Origin: Gammaproteobacteria bacterium
GTDB taxonomy: Bacteria; Pseudomonadota; Gammaproteobacteria; Nevskiales; Nevskiaceae
Assembly: GCA_028871525.1 (NCBI GenBank)
Contig: JAGWMX010000008.1
Location: 1-47,801, forward strand
Length of the DNA stretch: 47,801 bases
Direction of reading: 5' to 3'
The notes beneath the pieces were generated by a model, which saw only the letters and a program-made list of their open reading frames with translations, was not told where the DNA came from and did no database searches. How positions within the stretch are numbered: the first letter of the stretch is position 1; each line of letters opens with the position of its first letter. The translations under genes were made by a program, and so were the position numbers. Below are positions 30,601-38,800 of the stretch, piece after piece.

Positions 30601-30697
30601 CGTGGCCATCATCTCGGGGCTCTTCGTCGCAGTGCCGCTGGTGCTGCTGGCGATGCCGGGACTGTTCGCCTGGGTCAGCGGCGGGCGCCGGCGTTAA
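27653..30697 (+). CDS. RND-family efflux pump inner-membrane permease
   Basis: The 1014-residue protein has the RND layout: one N-terminal helix, a large periplasmic loop (about 35-330), six helices, a second loop (about 545-860) and five or six final helices. The fourth helix carries GLIIDDVIVMLEHI; the Asp-Asp pair matches the proton-relay Asp407/408 of AcrB-type pumps rather than the single Asp of CusA/CzcA metal pumps. The GTG start overlaps the adaptor's TGA. The substrate is undetermined. The final TAA is part of a TTAA direct-repeat box that probably drives the next gene. Confidence 0.9.
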   Translation: MNLRTWLRAHRRSVLFACLLLALGGAFAALSMPVSLFPNVAFPRIQVFLDAGDRPAQQMALEVTTPAEEAIRRVQGVIDVRSTTSRGSAEVSADFGWGTDMRRALLEVNAAVSQILPQLPPGTTLDARRADPTVFPILAYSLRSKTLPLTRLHDLAQYRLLPLLTGIPGVARVQVQGGEVAEYHVDVNLRKLRAMNLSVTDVANAVGNAASIAGLGRLEDHYKLYLILSDQHPDDVAAIRNIVVRAGPGGVVTVGDLARVRSSVQPRYVRVTADGQDAVLLSVYQQPDGNSVQIAREVAAKLKSFGPRMPRGVVLANWYDQTQLVKAAAGSVRDAIVVGVILAGLVLLAFLRNSRLILIAMLDVPAVIATTVLLLRVTGQSFNMMTLGGMAAAVGLIIDDVIVMLEHIVRRLSEHGGAIPERVNLAAAEFARPLTGSSAATIIIFVPLAFLSGVTGAFFKALSLTMAAGLVVSFVLAWAAVPLLAAMLLDQRHAHETPLGVIARRVQAGYEWALERVLRRPLWILLGLLPLVALGALAFTRVGTGFMPYMDEGGFILDYRAEPGTSLAETDRLLRQVEAIIRANPNVATYSRRTGTQLGGGITESYEGDFFIRLKSGPRAPIARVMDEVRTQVEHDVPGLDIELAQLMEDLIGDLVAVPQPIEIKLYSDDAQRLEATARAVATVIGKVPGVVDVRDGINPAGDALEVRVDPAKAALEGVTPASVTQQVGDAAAGIVAAKIPQPPKMVGIRVWLPAGDRDEIQRLDGLPIRAPDGHVFPLSRVARLVRVSGQPQITRQNLKRMVAVTARISGRSLGAAMAGVKAALARARAIPPAMYYEYGGLYAQQQQAFRGLAIVLGAAVALVFVLLLGLYERFRIVLAILAMPLIAMSAVFVGLWLTGIELNISSMMGMTMIVGIVTEIAIFYFSEFVSLPEDRPLAQRLRATGHHRMRPILMSAMAAILTLLPLALALGGAGAQMQQPLAVAIISGLFVAVPLVLLAMPGLFAWVSGGRRR

Positions 30698-30709
30698 GGG
30701 CGACTTAAG
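30694..30709 (+). promoter_or_regulatory. Third TTAA-N7-TTAA box, ahead of the PepSY gene
   Basis: GTTAAGGGCGACTTAAGCC has TTAA at 30694 and 30705, again with an 11-base period, and overlaps the stop codon of the pump gene. It stands 68 bases upstream of the PepSY start. Its identity in spacing to the two boxes at 25096-25147 suggests control by the same response regulator. Confidence 0.55.
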
Positions 30710-30776
30710 CCGCAACCTGTAGGCTGCAACGGCCGTCGGCACCCCGCCGGCGACGCATCCCCAACCGGAGAAATCC

Positions 30777-31097
30777 ATGAACAAGATCACCACCCCGTTG
30801 TCCCTCGCCGCGATCATTGCCGCCGGCGCGCTGGCGCTGTCCACCGTCGCCGCCAAGACCCTGGACGGCCACCAGTACCTGAAGTCCGCCAAGATCAGCC
30901 TGGCCAGCGCGCGTGCCACGGCGCTGAAAACCTACCCCGGCAAGATCGTGTCCGAGGAACTTGAGCGCGAGCACGGCGGCAGCGGCCTGCGCTACTCCTT
31001 CGATGTGCGCAACGGCAGTGCGACCCACGAGGTCGGCGTCGACGCCAAGACCGGCGCCGTGCTCGAGAACTCCGTCGAAGGTCCGGATTCCGACTAG
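30777..31097 (+). CDS. Small secreted PepSY-domain protein
   Basis: The 106-residue protein has a signal peptide (about 1-26, cleavage near TVAAK) and a single PepSY fold: LASARATALKTYPGKIVSEELEREHGG ... YSFDVRNGSATHEVGVDAKTGAVLENS. PepSY domains inhibit peptidases in some proteins and occur widely as periplasmic single-domain proteins of unclear function. They are frequent neighbours of QseBC/PmrAB-like two-component systems, where modulation of the sensor has been suggested. CGGAGA precedes the ATG at 6 bases. An upstream response-regulator-like box suggests induction together with the efflux operon. Confidence 0.85.
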   Translation: MNKITTPLSLAAIIAAGALALSTVAAKTLDGHQYLKSAKISLASARATALKTYPGKIVSEELEREHGGSGLRYSFDVRNGSATHEVGVDAKTGAVLENSVEGPDSD

Positions 31098-31137
31098 CAT
31101 TCCGGCCAGCATCCCCACCATCCATAGAGGTTGACCC

Positions 31138-32166
31138 GTGCTCCAATCCCGATCCGCCCGAGGCCTGTGCCGGTTGTTCGCACTCCTCGCTTATCTGGCG
31201 CTGGGCGGCGTCGCCGCACAGGCCGCGTCAGTCCACCTGTTGCATATTCCCGGCGGCGGCAACGGCCTCGGCTTCGACGATCTCGGCTTCTCGCCGACGC
31301 TCGATCGGGTGCTGGTCCCGGCCGCACGGACCGGTGCGCTGGTGCTGGTGAATCCCGCCGACGATGCACTGCAGGTGCTCGCCCACGTGGTCCCGGGCGG
31401 CAGCGGCCAGGATCGCGACGATGCCGGTACCACGTCGGCCGACTACGGCGCCGGTCTGCTGTTCGCCAGCGACCATGCCGACCGAGCGATCGTCGCCATC
31501 AGCCCGCGGACCGGTCAGGTGGTGGTTCGCGCCGAGCTCGCCTTCGGTCCCGACTATGTGCGCTACGTCGCGCCGCTGCACGAGGTCTGGGTGACCGAGC
31601 CGCGCGGCCGGCAGATCCAGCGCTTTTCGGTCGCCGCCGGTCGCGTGCCGCGGCTGCGGGCGGTCGGTAGCATCGCCGTGCCTGGAGGGCCTGAGTCGCT
31701 CGTGATCGATCCCGCGCGCGGCGTGGCCTACACCAATCAGTGGAAGAACCGCACCGAGGAAATCGGCTTGCGCACTCTAAAAGTGCAGGCCGCCTGGGAC
31801 AATAGCTGCACCGGCAGCCGCGGACTGGCGCTGGCCACCGGACCGCACCTGCTGTTCGTCGGCTGCAGGGAGGGCAAGGTGGTGGCGCTCGATCCCGCCG
31901 ACCACGGCCGCGTCGTGGCCAGCGCAGAAGTCGGCAGAGGCGTCGATATCATCGCCTGGAACCCGCTGCTCCGACATGTCTACGCGCCGGGGGCGGTCAG
32001 CGCGACCCTGAGCGTGCTCGAGTTGACCGCCGACAATCGACTGGTCGACGTGGCCACCGTCGCCGCCGCCGCGCACTCGCACTGCGTGGTTACCGACGGC
32101 CGGCATACCGCCTACGTCTGCGACCCGGCCGCCGGCGCGCTGATCGTCTACCGCGACACGCGCTGA
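31138..32166 (+). CDS. Secreted YncE/YVTN-type beta-propeller protein
   Basis: The 342-residue protein begins with a Sec signal (LFALLAYLALGGVAAQAASV) and then repeats blade-like units of about 45 residues: LDRVLVPAARTGALVLVNP, GAGLLFASDHADRAIVAISPRTGQVV, LHEVWVTEPRGRQIQRFSV, RGVAYTNQWKNRTEEIGL, HLLFVGCREGKVVALDP and RHVYAPGAVSATLSVLEL. This is a YVTN/SMP-30-like propeller, probably periplasmic. Two Cys (near 222 and 239) could form a disulfide. The function of such proteins is generally unknown. GTG start with AGAGG; 40 bases after the PepSY gene and 10 before the DUF2127 gene, so likely one transcript. Confidence 0.75.
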   Translation: MLQSRSARGLCRLFALLAYLALGGVAAQAASVHLLHIPGGGNGLGFDDLGFSPTLDRVLVPAARTGALVLVNPADDALQVLAHVVPGGSGQDRDDAGTTSADYGAGLLFASDHADRAIVAISPRTGQVVVRAELAFGPDYVRYVAPLHEVWVTEPRGRQIQRFSVAAGRVPRLRAVGSIAVPGGPESLVIDPARGVAYTNQWKNRTEEIGLRTLKVQAAWDNSCTGSRGLALATGPHLLFVGCREGKVVALDPADHGRVVASAEVGRGVDIIAWNPLLRHVYAPGAVSATLSVLELTADNRLVDVATVAAAAHSHCVVTDGRHTAYVCDPAAGALIVYRDTR

Positions 32167-32176
32167 GCCGGGACGC

Positions 32177-32701
32177 ATGTCCCGTTCGGTGATAACGAAG
32201 GCGGCGCTGCGGCGGCTGTTCGATGAACGCAGCCTGCATCGGATCTTCCAGGTCGGCCTGCTGCTCAAGGCCGTGTTCGCGGTCGGCGAGGTCGCCGGCG
32301 GGGCGGTGAGTTGGTTCGTCAGCCCCCGGACCTGGGCCGGCCTGGCGGCCGTGATCACTCAGGGCGAACTGTCCGAAGATCCGCACGACTTCGTCGCCAC
32401 CCACCTCGTGCGCTGGGCGCAGCACCTGTCGGTGGGAGCCCAGCATTTCGCGGCGGTCTACCTGGTGAGCCACGGCGCGATCAAACTGGCGCTGATCGTC
32501 GGCCTGCTGCGCGAGAAGCTGTGGTTCTACCCGGCGGCGATCCTCGTCTTCGGCTTGTTCATCGTCTACCAGCTCTACCGCTACAGCTTTACCGGATCGG
32601 TCCTGCTGCTGCTGATCACCGTCATCGACGTGGTGGTGATCGCGCTGACCTGGCATGAGTACCGGTTTCTCGGGCGGCGGCGGGCGGTTGCGGGGAATTG
32701 A
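32177..32701 (+). CDS. DUF2127 integral membrane protein
   Basis: The 174-residue protein opens with SLHRIFQVGLLLKAVFAVGEVAGG and has about four membrane helices, including HGAIKLALIVGLLREKLWFYPAAI and SVLLLLITVIDVVVIALTWHEYRF. This arrangement (LLLK at the start of helix 1, HGxxK in helix 3, W.EYR at the C-terminus) is that of the DUF2127 family, whose role is not established. It ends the likely efflux/PepSY/propeller transcription unit. No catalytic residues are evident. Confidence 0.75.
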   Translation: MSRSVITKAALRRLFDERSLHRIFQVGLLLKAVFAVGEVAGGAVSWFVSPRTWAGLAAVITQGELSEDPHDFVATHLVRWAQHLSVGAQHFAAVYLVSHGAIKLALIVGLLREKLWFYPAAILVFGLFIVYQLYRYSFTGSVLLLLITVIDVVVIALTWHEYRFLGRRRAVAGN

Positions 32702-32734
32702 ACGCTTTTATTCAAAGCGCATGTGGCCGATTGT

Positions 32735-32764
32735 GATGTCCGTCATGTGCCAAAAGTAGACATC
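32735..32764. repeat. Possible decayed intergenic repeat
   Basis: The 250-base spacer 32702-32951 carries GATGTCCG ... GTAGACATC, a 6-base inverted end pair flanking a CATGTGCCAAAAG core. The pattern resembles interspersed sequences of the form TGTCNGCTTTTGGCAC that I recall from gammaproteobacterial intergenic DNA. The rest of the spacer has visibly lower GC than its neighbours and no convincing gene. Confidence 0.3.
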
Positions 32765-32951
32765 ATCGGCGCCATCGCGATTGGCTCAGTTCGACCCCAA
32801 AGCGACCTTCGCGACCGTCTCTTTTCGAGAAGGCCTGTTGCCGCCACGCGGTTAGTGCGCAGACATGCTCTAAAACGCATTCCAGAAAGAACCAGTTCCA
32901 TCTACCTCCGTCGTGAATTAGCCTTGCCACCAATCGACGAGGGGACGAGCG

Positions 32952-34184
32952 ATGAAAAAGGCGATGTCCTGCTGCTTGCTGCTCCTGGTGCTGACGCTTC
33001 CGCTGATCGCGGAAGCTGCGCCGGGTTCCAGTCACTATCTTTTCGTATGGGCGATGGAAGCTCAGCATCCCCACGCCTCCACGCTGATGCTTGACACGCC
33101 GGCCGACCTCGCTGCGCGGCGCACCGCGTTTGGACTAGGCAACGACTTCCTCGCGGTTTTCGACGTACGCCCGGGTCCGGCGTTCGGCAAACTCGTCGCG
33201 ATGCTGCCCGTCGGTGAGGCAGTGCAGGCCCATCATACGAACTATGCGGAGCCTTCGAACGATGTCCTGTACGCCAACGACTGGCTCGGGAACAGCACCT
33301 ACGTCTTCGATCTTCGCGACCCTCTGCATCCGCGGCTTTTGCGAAAATTCGGCAGCGTCGGCGCTTTCGGCTATCCACATTCCTTTGTTTATCTTGCCAA
33401 CGGCAATACGCTGGCGACATTTCAGTATTCCGGTGGATTCAATCATGCTGCGGGGGGACTGGTCGAGTTCGATCCGCAGGGTCGGGTCGTGCGAACCGTG
33501 TCGGCCGAAGTGCCCGGGCATCCCGACATTCGTCCATACAGCCTGTCGGTCGTTGCGAATAGCGATCGCGTGGTCACCGGCAGCGCAGACATGATGGCAG
33601 CGCAGGTCAGCCATGTTGTCCAGGTCTGGCGACTCTCCGATCTGAAGCTGATCAAGACTATGCAGCTGCCGCCGGCACCCGACTGGATTTACGACACGGC
33701 GACGGATTCGTCGGAGCCGCGTGTACTCGCAGATGGCAAGACGGTCCTTGTGCCGACGTTCAACTGCGGTTTGTTTCTGGTCCGGAATCTGGCGAGCGAC
33801 AAGCCGACACTGCAACATGTTTATGACTTCGGCTACCGCATGTGTGAAGTGCCGGTGGTCGCTGGGGACTTTCTGGTGGAAACCATGCAGAGCGGGCACG
33901 CCATCGTAAGTCTGGATGTACACGATCCGGAACATCCGCACGAAGTCAGCCGCGTACTCCTACCGCCGGATGAATATCCGCATTGGCTGGCGCTCGAGCC
34001 GGATGGAGATCGTCTGGCCATCACAGGTTATGGCGCGCTCGCCGCCAAGGTCCGCTTCGCCACGATTGATCGCCGCACCGGCAAACTGACACTCGAACCG
34101 GATACGATCAATTTCACGCGCGCGTGGCCAGATGGTTGGAAGGGGAGCGCCATGCCGCACGGCGCCGTTTTCAGCAACCGTTGA
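32952..34184 (+). CDS. Secreted beta-propeller protein related to SBP56/methanethiol oxidase
   Basis: The 410-residue protein has a Sec signal (CCLLLLVLTLPLIAEAAPG) and propeller-like repeats: NDVLYANDWLGNSTYVFDLRDP, NTLATFQYSGG, VVQVWRLSDLKLIKTMQLP, KTVLVPTFNCGLFLVRNL and DFLVETMQSGHAIVSLDVHDPEHP. The closing part, VSRVLLPPDEYPHWLALEPDGDRLAITGYG and WPDGWKGSAMPHGAVFS, is reminiscent of the selenium-binding-protein (SBP56) family, some members of which are methanethiol oxidases. Conserved His residues could bind metal. GAGGGGACGAGCG ahead of the ATG is a good ribosome site. The specific activity is unassigned. It stands alone between a low-GC spacer and gene remnants. Confidence 0.6.
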   Translation: MKKAMSCCLLLLVLTLPLIAEAAPGSSHYLFVWAMEAQHPHASTLMLDTPADLAARRTAFGLGNDFLAVFDVRPGPAFGKLVAMLPVGEAVQAHHTNYAEPSNDVLYANDWLGNSTYVFDLRDPLHPRLLRKFGSVGAFGYPHSFVYLANGNTLATFQYSGGFNHAAGGLVEFDPQGRVVRTVSAEVPGHPDIRPYSLSVVANSDRVVTGSADMMAAQVSHVVQVWRLSDLKLIKTMQLPPAPDWIYDTATDSSEPRVLADGKTVLVPTFNCGLFLVRNLASDKPTLQHVYDFGYRMCEVPVVAGDFLVETMQSGHAIVSLDVHDPEHPHEVSRVLLPPDEYPHWLALEPDGDRLAITGYGALAAKVRFATIDRRTGKLTLEPDTINFTRAWPDGWKGSAMPHGAVFSNR

Positions 34185-34442
34185 GGCGGCATAGGAGGGA
34201 GATACCCCCGCCATATCGCCCGGGCGAGCCGTCGAAGCGCGATATCGCGGTCAAGCAGCGCGCGATCAGTGCGCAGCGTTTGATTGACGGCGATTCGGGA
34301 ATGCGTGACTTCCACATCCGCCGGCTGAAGCCCCAGTGGAAGTGCGAATATGACGGCTGGTCGCTGCATCAACCCTCCAACGACCGCTGTGGGGCGATGG
34401 ACTACGGGTAAAGACTGTCGCGTTGCGGCCGAGAGGCGAAGA
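34185..34442 (+). other. Non-coding or decayed stretch with no recognisable product
   Basis: The segment has an open frame ending at 34411 whose translation (for example KRDIAVKQRAISAQRLIDG and MRDFHIRRLKPQWKCEYDGW) looks more protein-like than a random antisense frame but matches no family I recognise. It lacks a start codon and ribosome site. It is best read as the decayed 5' part of an element whose tail follows. Confidence 0.3.
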
Positions 34443-34543
34443 TCACGTGCAACATCCAACCGCCGGCTTCGGGCTGTGAGCAGCTGGCCCGGGCGGCGAA
34501 TGCCCTGGGCTATCGGGTCAAGCTCGAACTGAAGGCCGCGTGA
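34442..34543 (+). pseudogene. C-terminal remnant resembling an HTH (XRE-type) antitoxin/regulator
   Basis: In the frame ending with TGA at 34541-34543 the last 21 codons read EQLARAANALGYRVKLELKAA (from 34478). A tail of the form LxRxAxALGYRVxLxL is typical of small XRE-type antitoxins and regulators. No helix-turn-helix core or start codon can be found upstream, so only the tail survives. Its stop overlaps the ATG of the following frameshifted gene. Confidence 0.45.
34461..34483 (+). repeat. Left copy of a 23-bp direct repeat bracketing a gene-remnant region
   Basis: The 23 bases here match 35641-35663 at 20 positions, including the uninterrupted block CGGCTTCGGGCTG. The two copies lie in the same orientation about 1.18 kb apart and enclose the frameshifted pRiA4b gene and the ATPase stump. 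Confidence 0.4.
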
Positions 34544-35192
34544 TGCTCCACGCACGCTCCTCGATCCTGCAGTTCCGAATCGAATTGCTGGACATCAAGC
34601 CCCTGATCTGGCGCCGCATCCAGGTACCGGATCCTTACACGTTCTGGGAACTGCACGTCGCGATCCAAAGCGCCTTCGGCTGGAACGACAGTCACCCCAT
34701 GAGTTCGAGGTGCCTGCCGGACGCAATGTCGCCCCTAGCCGGCTCGGCATTCCGATGGATGACGACGACTGGATGATTGAAAACGACCCGCGCCCTCCGC
34801 TGTTGCCGGGTTGGAAACACCGTGTCGCCGACTATCTGTCGCTCGCTCACCCTTCAGCGAGCTACTGGTACGACTTCAGTGACGACTGGCGGCACACAGT
34901 CACGCTCGAGGACGTGCTCCCACCCGCGCCGGGCAAGAAATATCCTCGCTGCACGGCCGGGGAAAGGGCGGGCCCGCCCGATGATTGCGGCGGAGCGTGG
35001 GGCTATGCCGAACTCCTCGAAGTGCTGGCCGACCCGTCCCACCACGAGCACGCCAGCTCTCACCGCTGGGCGTCGAGCATCAAGGGAATCAAGGGTAAAT
35101 TCGATCCCGAAGCATTCGATGAACAGCAGGTGAAGTTTGACAATCCCGCGCGTCGGCTGAAGAACCTGTTGGAGCACGTCAATTCGGATTGA
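34543..35192 (+). pseudogene. Frameshifted plasmid pRiA4b ORF-3-like protein
   Basis: Two overlapping frames form one gene. The first (ATG 34543) reads ILQFRIELLDIKPLIWRRIQVP ... LHVAIQSAFGWNDSHP. The second carries on with EFEVPAGRN ... GIPMDDDDW ... FSDDWRHTVTLEDVLPP, CTAGERAGPPDDCGGAWGY and FDPEAFDEQQVKFDNP, the whole being the PF07929 pattern. The frames join at the run CCCC at 34695-34698; one additional C there restores HPHEFEVP and a continuous product of about 216 residues. It is either a recent -1 mutation or a sequencing error. The function of the family is not known; it often travels with mobile DNA. Confidence 0.8.
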
Positions 35193-35236
35193 GGCTTTCC
35201 GTGAGCCGTCGCTCGTAGCGAAGGCAGGAGGTAGCC

Positions 35237-35599
35237 CTACGCTTTGGCGGCCGCTGATCCCGCTTTGGGCACGGCTTCCTCGGTTTTTCCGGGCTTCGGC
35301 AGCAGCCACGCCGAGTTGAGGATGAAGGCGAGTTCGGAGCTCACGTTGATGAAGGCCGCCAGCATCGGGTTGAGGAAGCCGCAGGCGGCCAGCGCGATGC
35401 CCACGGCGTCGACGCCGAGCGTGCCGGCGAAGTTCTGCCCGATGATGCCGCGCGTGCGCTTGGCCAGGGCCAGCGTTTCGACGAAGCGTTCGAGATCGTT
35501 GCCGAGCGGGACCACGTCGGCGCTTTCCTGCGCGACGTCGGTGCCCGAGCTCATGGCGACGCCGACGTCGGCTTCGGCCAGCGCGGGGGCGTCGTTGAC
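35237..35599 (-). pseudogene. C-terminal fragment of a P1B-type metal-transporting ATPase
   Basis: Reading leftward from 35599 the product starts inside the hinge motif (VNDAPALAEADVGVAMSSGTDVA, where GDGVNDAPAL is expected) and continues through ADVVPLGNDLERFVETLALA, RTRGIIGQNF and a final pair of membrane helices to SELAFILNSAWLLP and a short tail. This is the last 120 or so residues of a heavy-metal P-type ATPase. The soluble ATPase core, phosphorylation Asp and metal-binding helices are missing: similarity stops abruptly before the hinge Val. It is a truncated remnant opposite in direction to the flanking genes. Confidence 0.85.
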
Positions 35600-35640
35600 G
35601 TTGAGGGTCCGCTACCGGGAAGCCAGCCGAATCGAGTCAC

Positions 35641-35663
35641 CGGCGGCTTCGGGCTGACAGCAG
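35641..35663 (+). repeat. Right copy of the 23-bp direct repeat
   Basis: This copy begins CGGCGGCTTCGGGCTGACAG and lies immediately upstream of the TonB-receptor promoter, next to the broken end of the ATPase fragment. See the left copy at 34461-34483 (20/23 identity). Confidence 0.4.
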
Positions 35664-35665
35664 GG

Positions 35666-35695
35666 TTGACCCGCAGCAAAATCAATATCATTATC
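35666..35695 (+). promoter_or_regulatory. Sigma-70-like promoter overlapped by a Fur-box-like site, for the TonB receptor
   Basis: TTGACC (35666-35671) and CATTAT (35689-35694) are separated by 17 bases. CAAAATCAATATCATTATC (35677-35695) matches, on the minus strand, the Fur consensus GATAATGATAATCATTATC at 15 of 19 positions, with the first ten bases exact. A Fur-type repressor here would cover the spacer and -10, the classic repression geometry. Initiation near 35701 gives a leader of about 110 bases. Confidence 0.6.
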
Positions 35696-35812
35696 CAGTA
35701 GCGTCCGGTTAGATCTCGAACGGCGCTAACGCATATGTCAAATGCCTGGCCACGCATGCGCTTCGCTCGCTGCGTCAAAGGTCTGGGTGATCCGCATGCG
35801 TTGGGGGGAGCG

Positions 35813-38800
35813 ATGAAACTCAGTGCACAGGGTCAACTGAAGCTGGCGGCAAAACTCGCGTTTGCGGCCGGCGCAGGATTGGTGCTGGGGCAGGCGCACG
35901 CGGCGGCACCTGCCGACGCACCGGCCAGCGGCGCTTCGGCGCCGGAGGCAAACCTGAAGGTGGCGCAGGCAGGCGCTACCGCGACGACGGCAACGACCAC
36001 CGGTACTGGCACGCCGGTGCAGTTGCAGGGTGTCGAGGTCACCGGTTCGCGCATCAAGCAGCCGACGCTGACCAGTTCGGCGGCGCTGCAGTCGATCAAC
36101 GATACGGAATTACAGTTCGAAGGCACGGTCAATGTTGATTCGCTGCTGGCAAACCTGCCATCGGCATCGATTACCTCGTCCACTGCTGTCTCTACCCAGA
36201 GTAGTGTCGCCACGGTCAATCTACGCAACCTTGGTCCGGGTCGCACCTTGGTGCTGATCGACGGCAAGCGCGTGGTGCCGGGCGACCCGCAAGGCGGTCC
36301 GGCAGCGAACCTGAACTTCATTCCGGCGGCTTTAGTGGAACGCACTGACGTGCTGACCGGCGGCGCCTCGGCCGTATACGGTTCGGACGCCATCTCCGGC
36401 GTGGTCAACTTCATCATGAAGAAGGATTTCGATGGCTTTGCAATCGACGGGCAATGGGGGCGCACCGATAGTGGTGACGCCACCAATTACAACGTCAACC
36501 TAATTTGGGGCAGCAACTATGCCGGCGGCGACGGCAACGTCACGCTGTACGCCGGCTATACCCGATTCGACGAATTGAAGCAGGATGCGCGTGATTTTTC
36601 AGTGAGTAATTTCGCACCGTCGAAAGACGGTACGAAACTCATCCCGCTCGGTTCGGGGACGATCCCCGATGCGCGGTTCGTAAGTTACGACCAGCCGGCC
36701 GGCAGCTCACCCTATCGGATCCTCGACCCGAACGGATCGCGCACCTTCGTAGCTGACGACGGCCGTACATTCAATTTCAACCCGTTCAATCTCCTGCAAA
36801 GGCCTGAAAAGCGCTACACATTGGGCGGTTTTGCGCATCGCAGTTTTAACGAGCACGCTGACGTGTATGGCAGCGCGATGTTTATGACCGACAGCCTGAA
36901 CAACCAGTTCGCTCCGGGCGGCACTTTTTTCAATAATTTCACGATCAACTGTGATAATCCGTTGGTGTCTGCGCAGCAACGACAGTTCCTTTGCCCCAAC
37001 CCTGGCCAGACCGAGGCGAACGTGGCAATTGGGAAGCGCACCGTTGAATTCGGGCCGCGGCAGGAGGATCTGCGCAATACCGAGTACCGCATCGTGTTCG
37101 GTTTACGCGGCGCCATCGTCAAGGGATGGTCGTACGACGTTTCGGTGCAACGCGGCGAAACCACTCTCACGCAGGATACACTGAACGACGTCTCGACGAA
37201 GCAAACGCAGCAGGCTCTACAGGTGACCACCGACAGCAGCGGTAACCCCGTATGCATCGATCCCAGCGGTGGCTGCGTGCCGTTGGATCTTTTCCAGTTG
37301 GGCGCTCTGACACAGGCGCAGAAAAATTTCGTCAGTCTGCCGGAACTGCGGCAAGGCAACACTGTGGAAGAAGTGGCCAGCGCATCGATCACCGGCGATC
37401 TTGGCCAATACGACGTCGGTAGCCCATTTGCGCGACGTGGTATCCAGTTCGCCGCTGGCAGCGAGTATCGCCGGGAGACCCTCGATTTCCGTCCAGACCA
37501 GATAAACCAGGTGGACAACCAGATTTTCCCGGTATCGGGTAGGTTCAACGTTCGCGACTATTTCGGAGAGCTGCAATTGCCGATTGCCGAGAACCTGCCG
37601 TTCGTCAAGTCGCTGCAGTTCGACACCGCCTACCGACTGTCCAACTACAAAATTGCCACCCGCAGCAGCGAACTGTTCACACACACCTACAAGTTCGGTC
37701 TGCGCTATAACCCGATCCAGGACGTCGGATTCCGTGCTAGCTGGAACCGCGCGGTACGGGCACCGGACATCAACGAGCTGTTCTTCCCGTCTTCGGTGCA
37801 GGTTTTTGGTGGCACCGATCCGTGCGCAGGACCTACGCCGACCGCGACGTTGGCGCAGTGCGAAAGAAGCGGCGTCGCCCCGGCGCAATTTGGCAATATC
37901 GCGCAATGCAGCGCCAACCAATGCAACGTGCGGTTGGGCGGCAACCGCAATCTGGACGCTGAAAAGGCGATCACCCGTCAGGCCGGCATCGTGTTGACCC
38001 CACGGTTCCTGAAGGGCTTCACCGCCACCATCGATTACTACAATATCATCGTGTCTAATGCGATCGGAACGCTCCCGCCCCAGACAATCCTCAATGAGTG
38101 TTTGCAAAACAACCAATTCTGCAATCAGATCCAGCGCGGCGTCAATGGCCAGCTTTTCGGGGGACCGGAAAATTTCATCAGCACCAACAACATTAACACG
38201 GGCTTGATTAAGGAACGCGGGGTCGACTTCGATCTTAATTACAGCCGCTATCTGATGGATCTGGGCTTGGGCGACAATGGCCGAGTGGATTTTAATTTCA
38301 TCGGCACTTATCTCAATGCATTCGAACGCAAAAACACACCGACATCGCCGGAGTTCAACTGCGCAGGGTTTTTCGGCCAAGTCTGCAGCAACGTATCGCC
38401 CGGCGATATTGGCAGCCCGCTGCCGCGCTGGCGCCACAAAGCGCGTTTGACCTGGATAAATCCTATGGGTGCGGTACCCGGGTTCGCGCTATCGTTGCAG
38501 TGGCGCTACTTCGGTGAGACCTCGCTGGATTCGAATAATACCAACAACTCACAGCTGAATCCGGCGCAAAGAACTTTCGATCGTATCGATGCCAAACTTC
38601 CGACGAAGAATTACCTGGATTTGGCGATGACCTACCGACTCCCGATCCCCACACAAGACGTGACGCTGCGCTTTGGCATCAACAACCTCGGCGCCGAGGG
38701 TCCACCGATAGTTGGTGATACCGCGATACCCGCACTGAACAGCAGTTCTAACGCGAATACGTTCCCCAATGTTTTTGACACTCTGGGGCGACAGTTCTTT

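Noticed and set aside
35703-35733. GTTAGAT and CTAAC near each other, suggestive of an integron attC site
   Set aside because: The core sites are in the wrong order and the left core consensus RYYYAAC is not met; no integrase is present.
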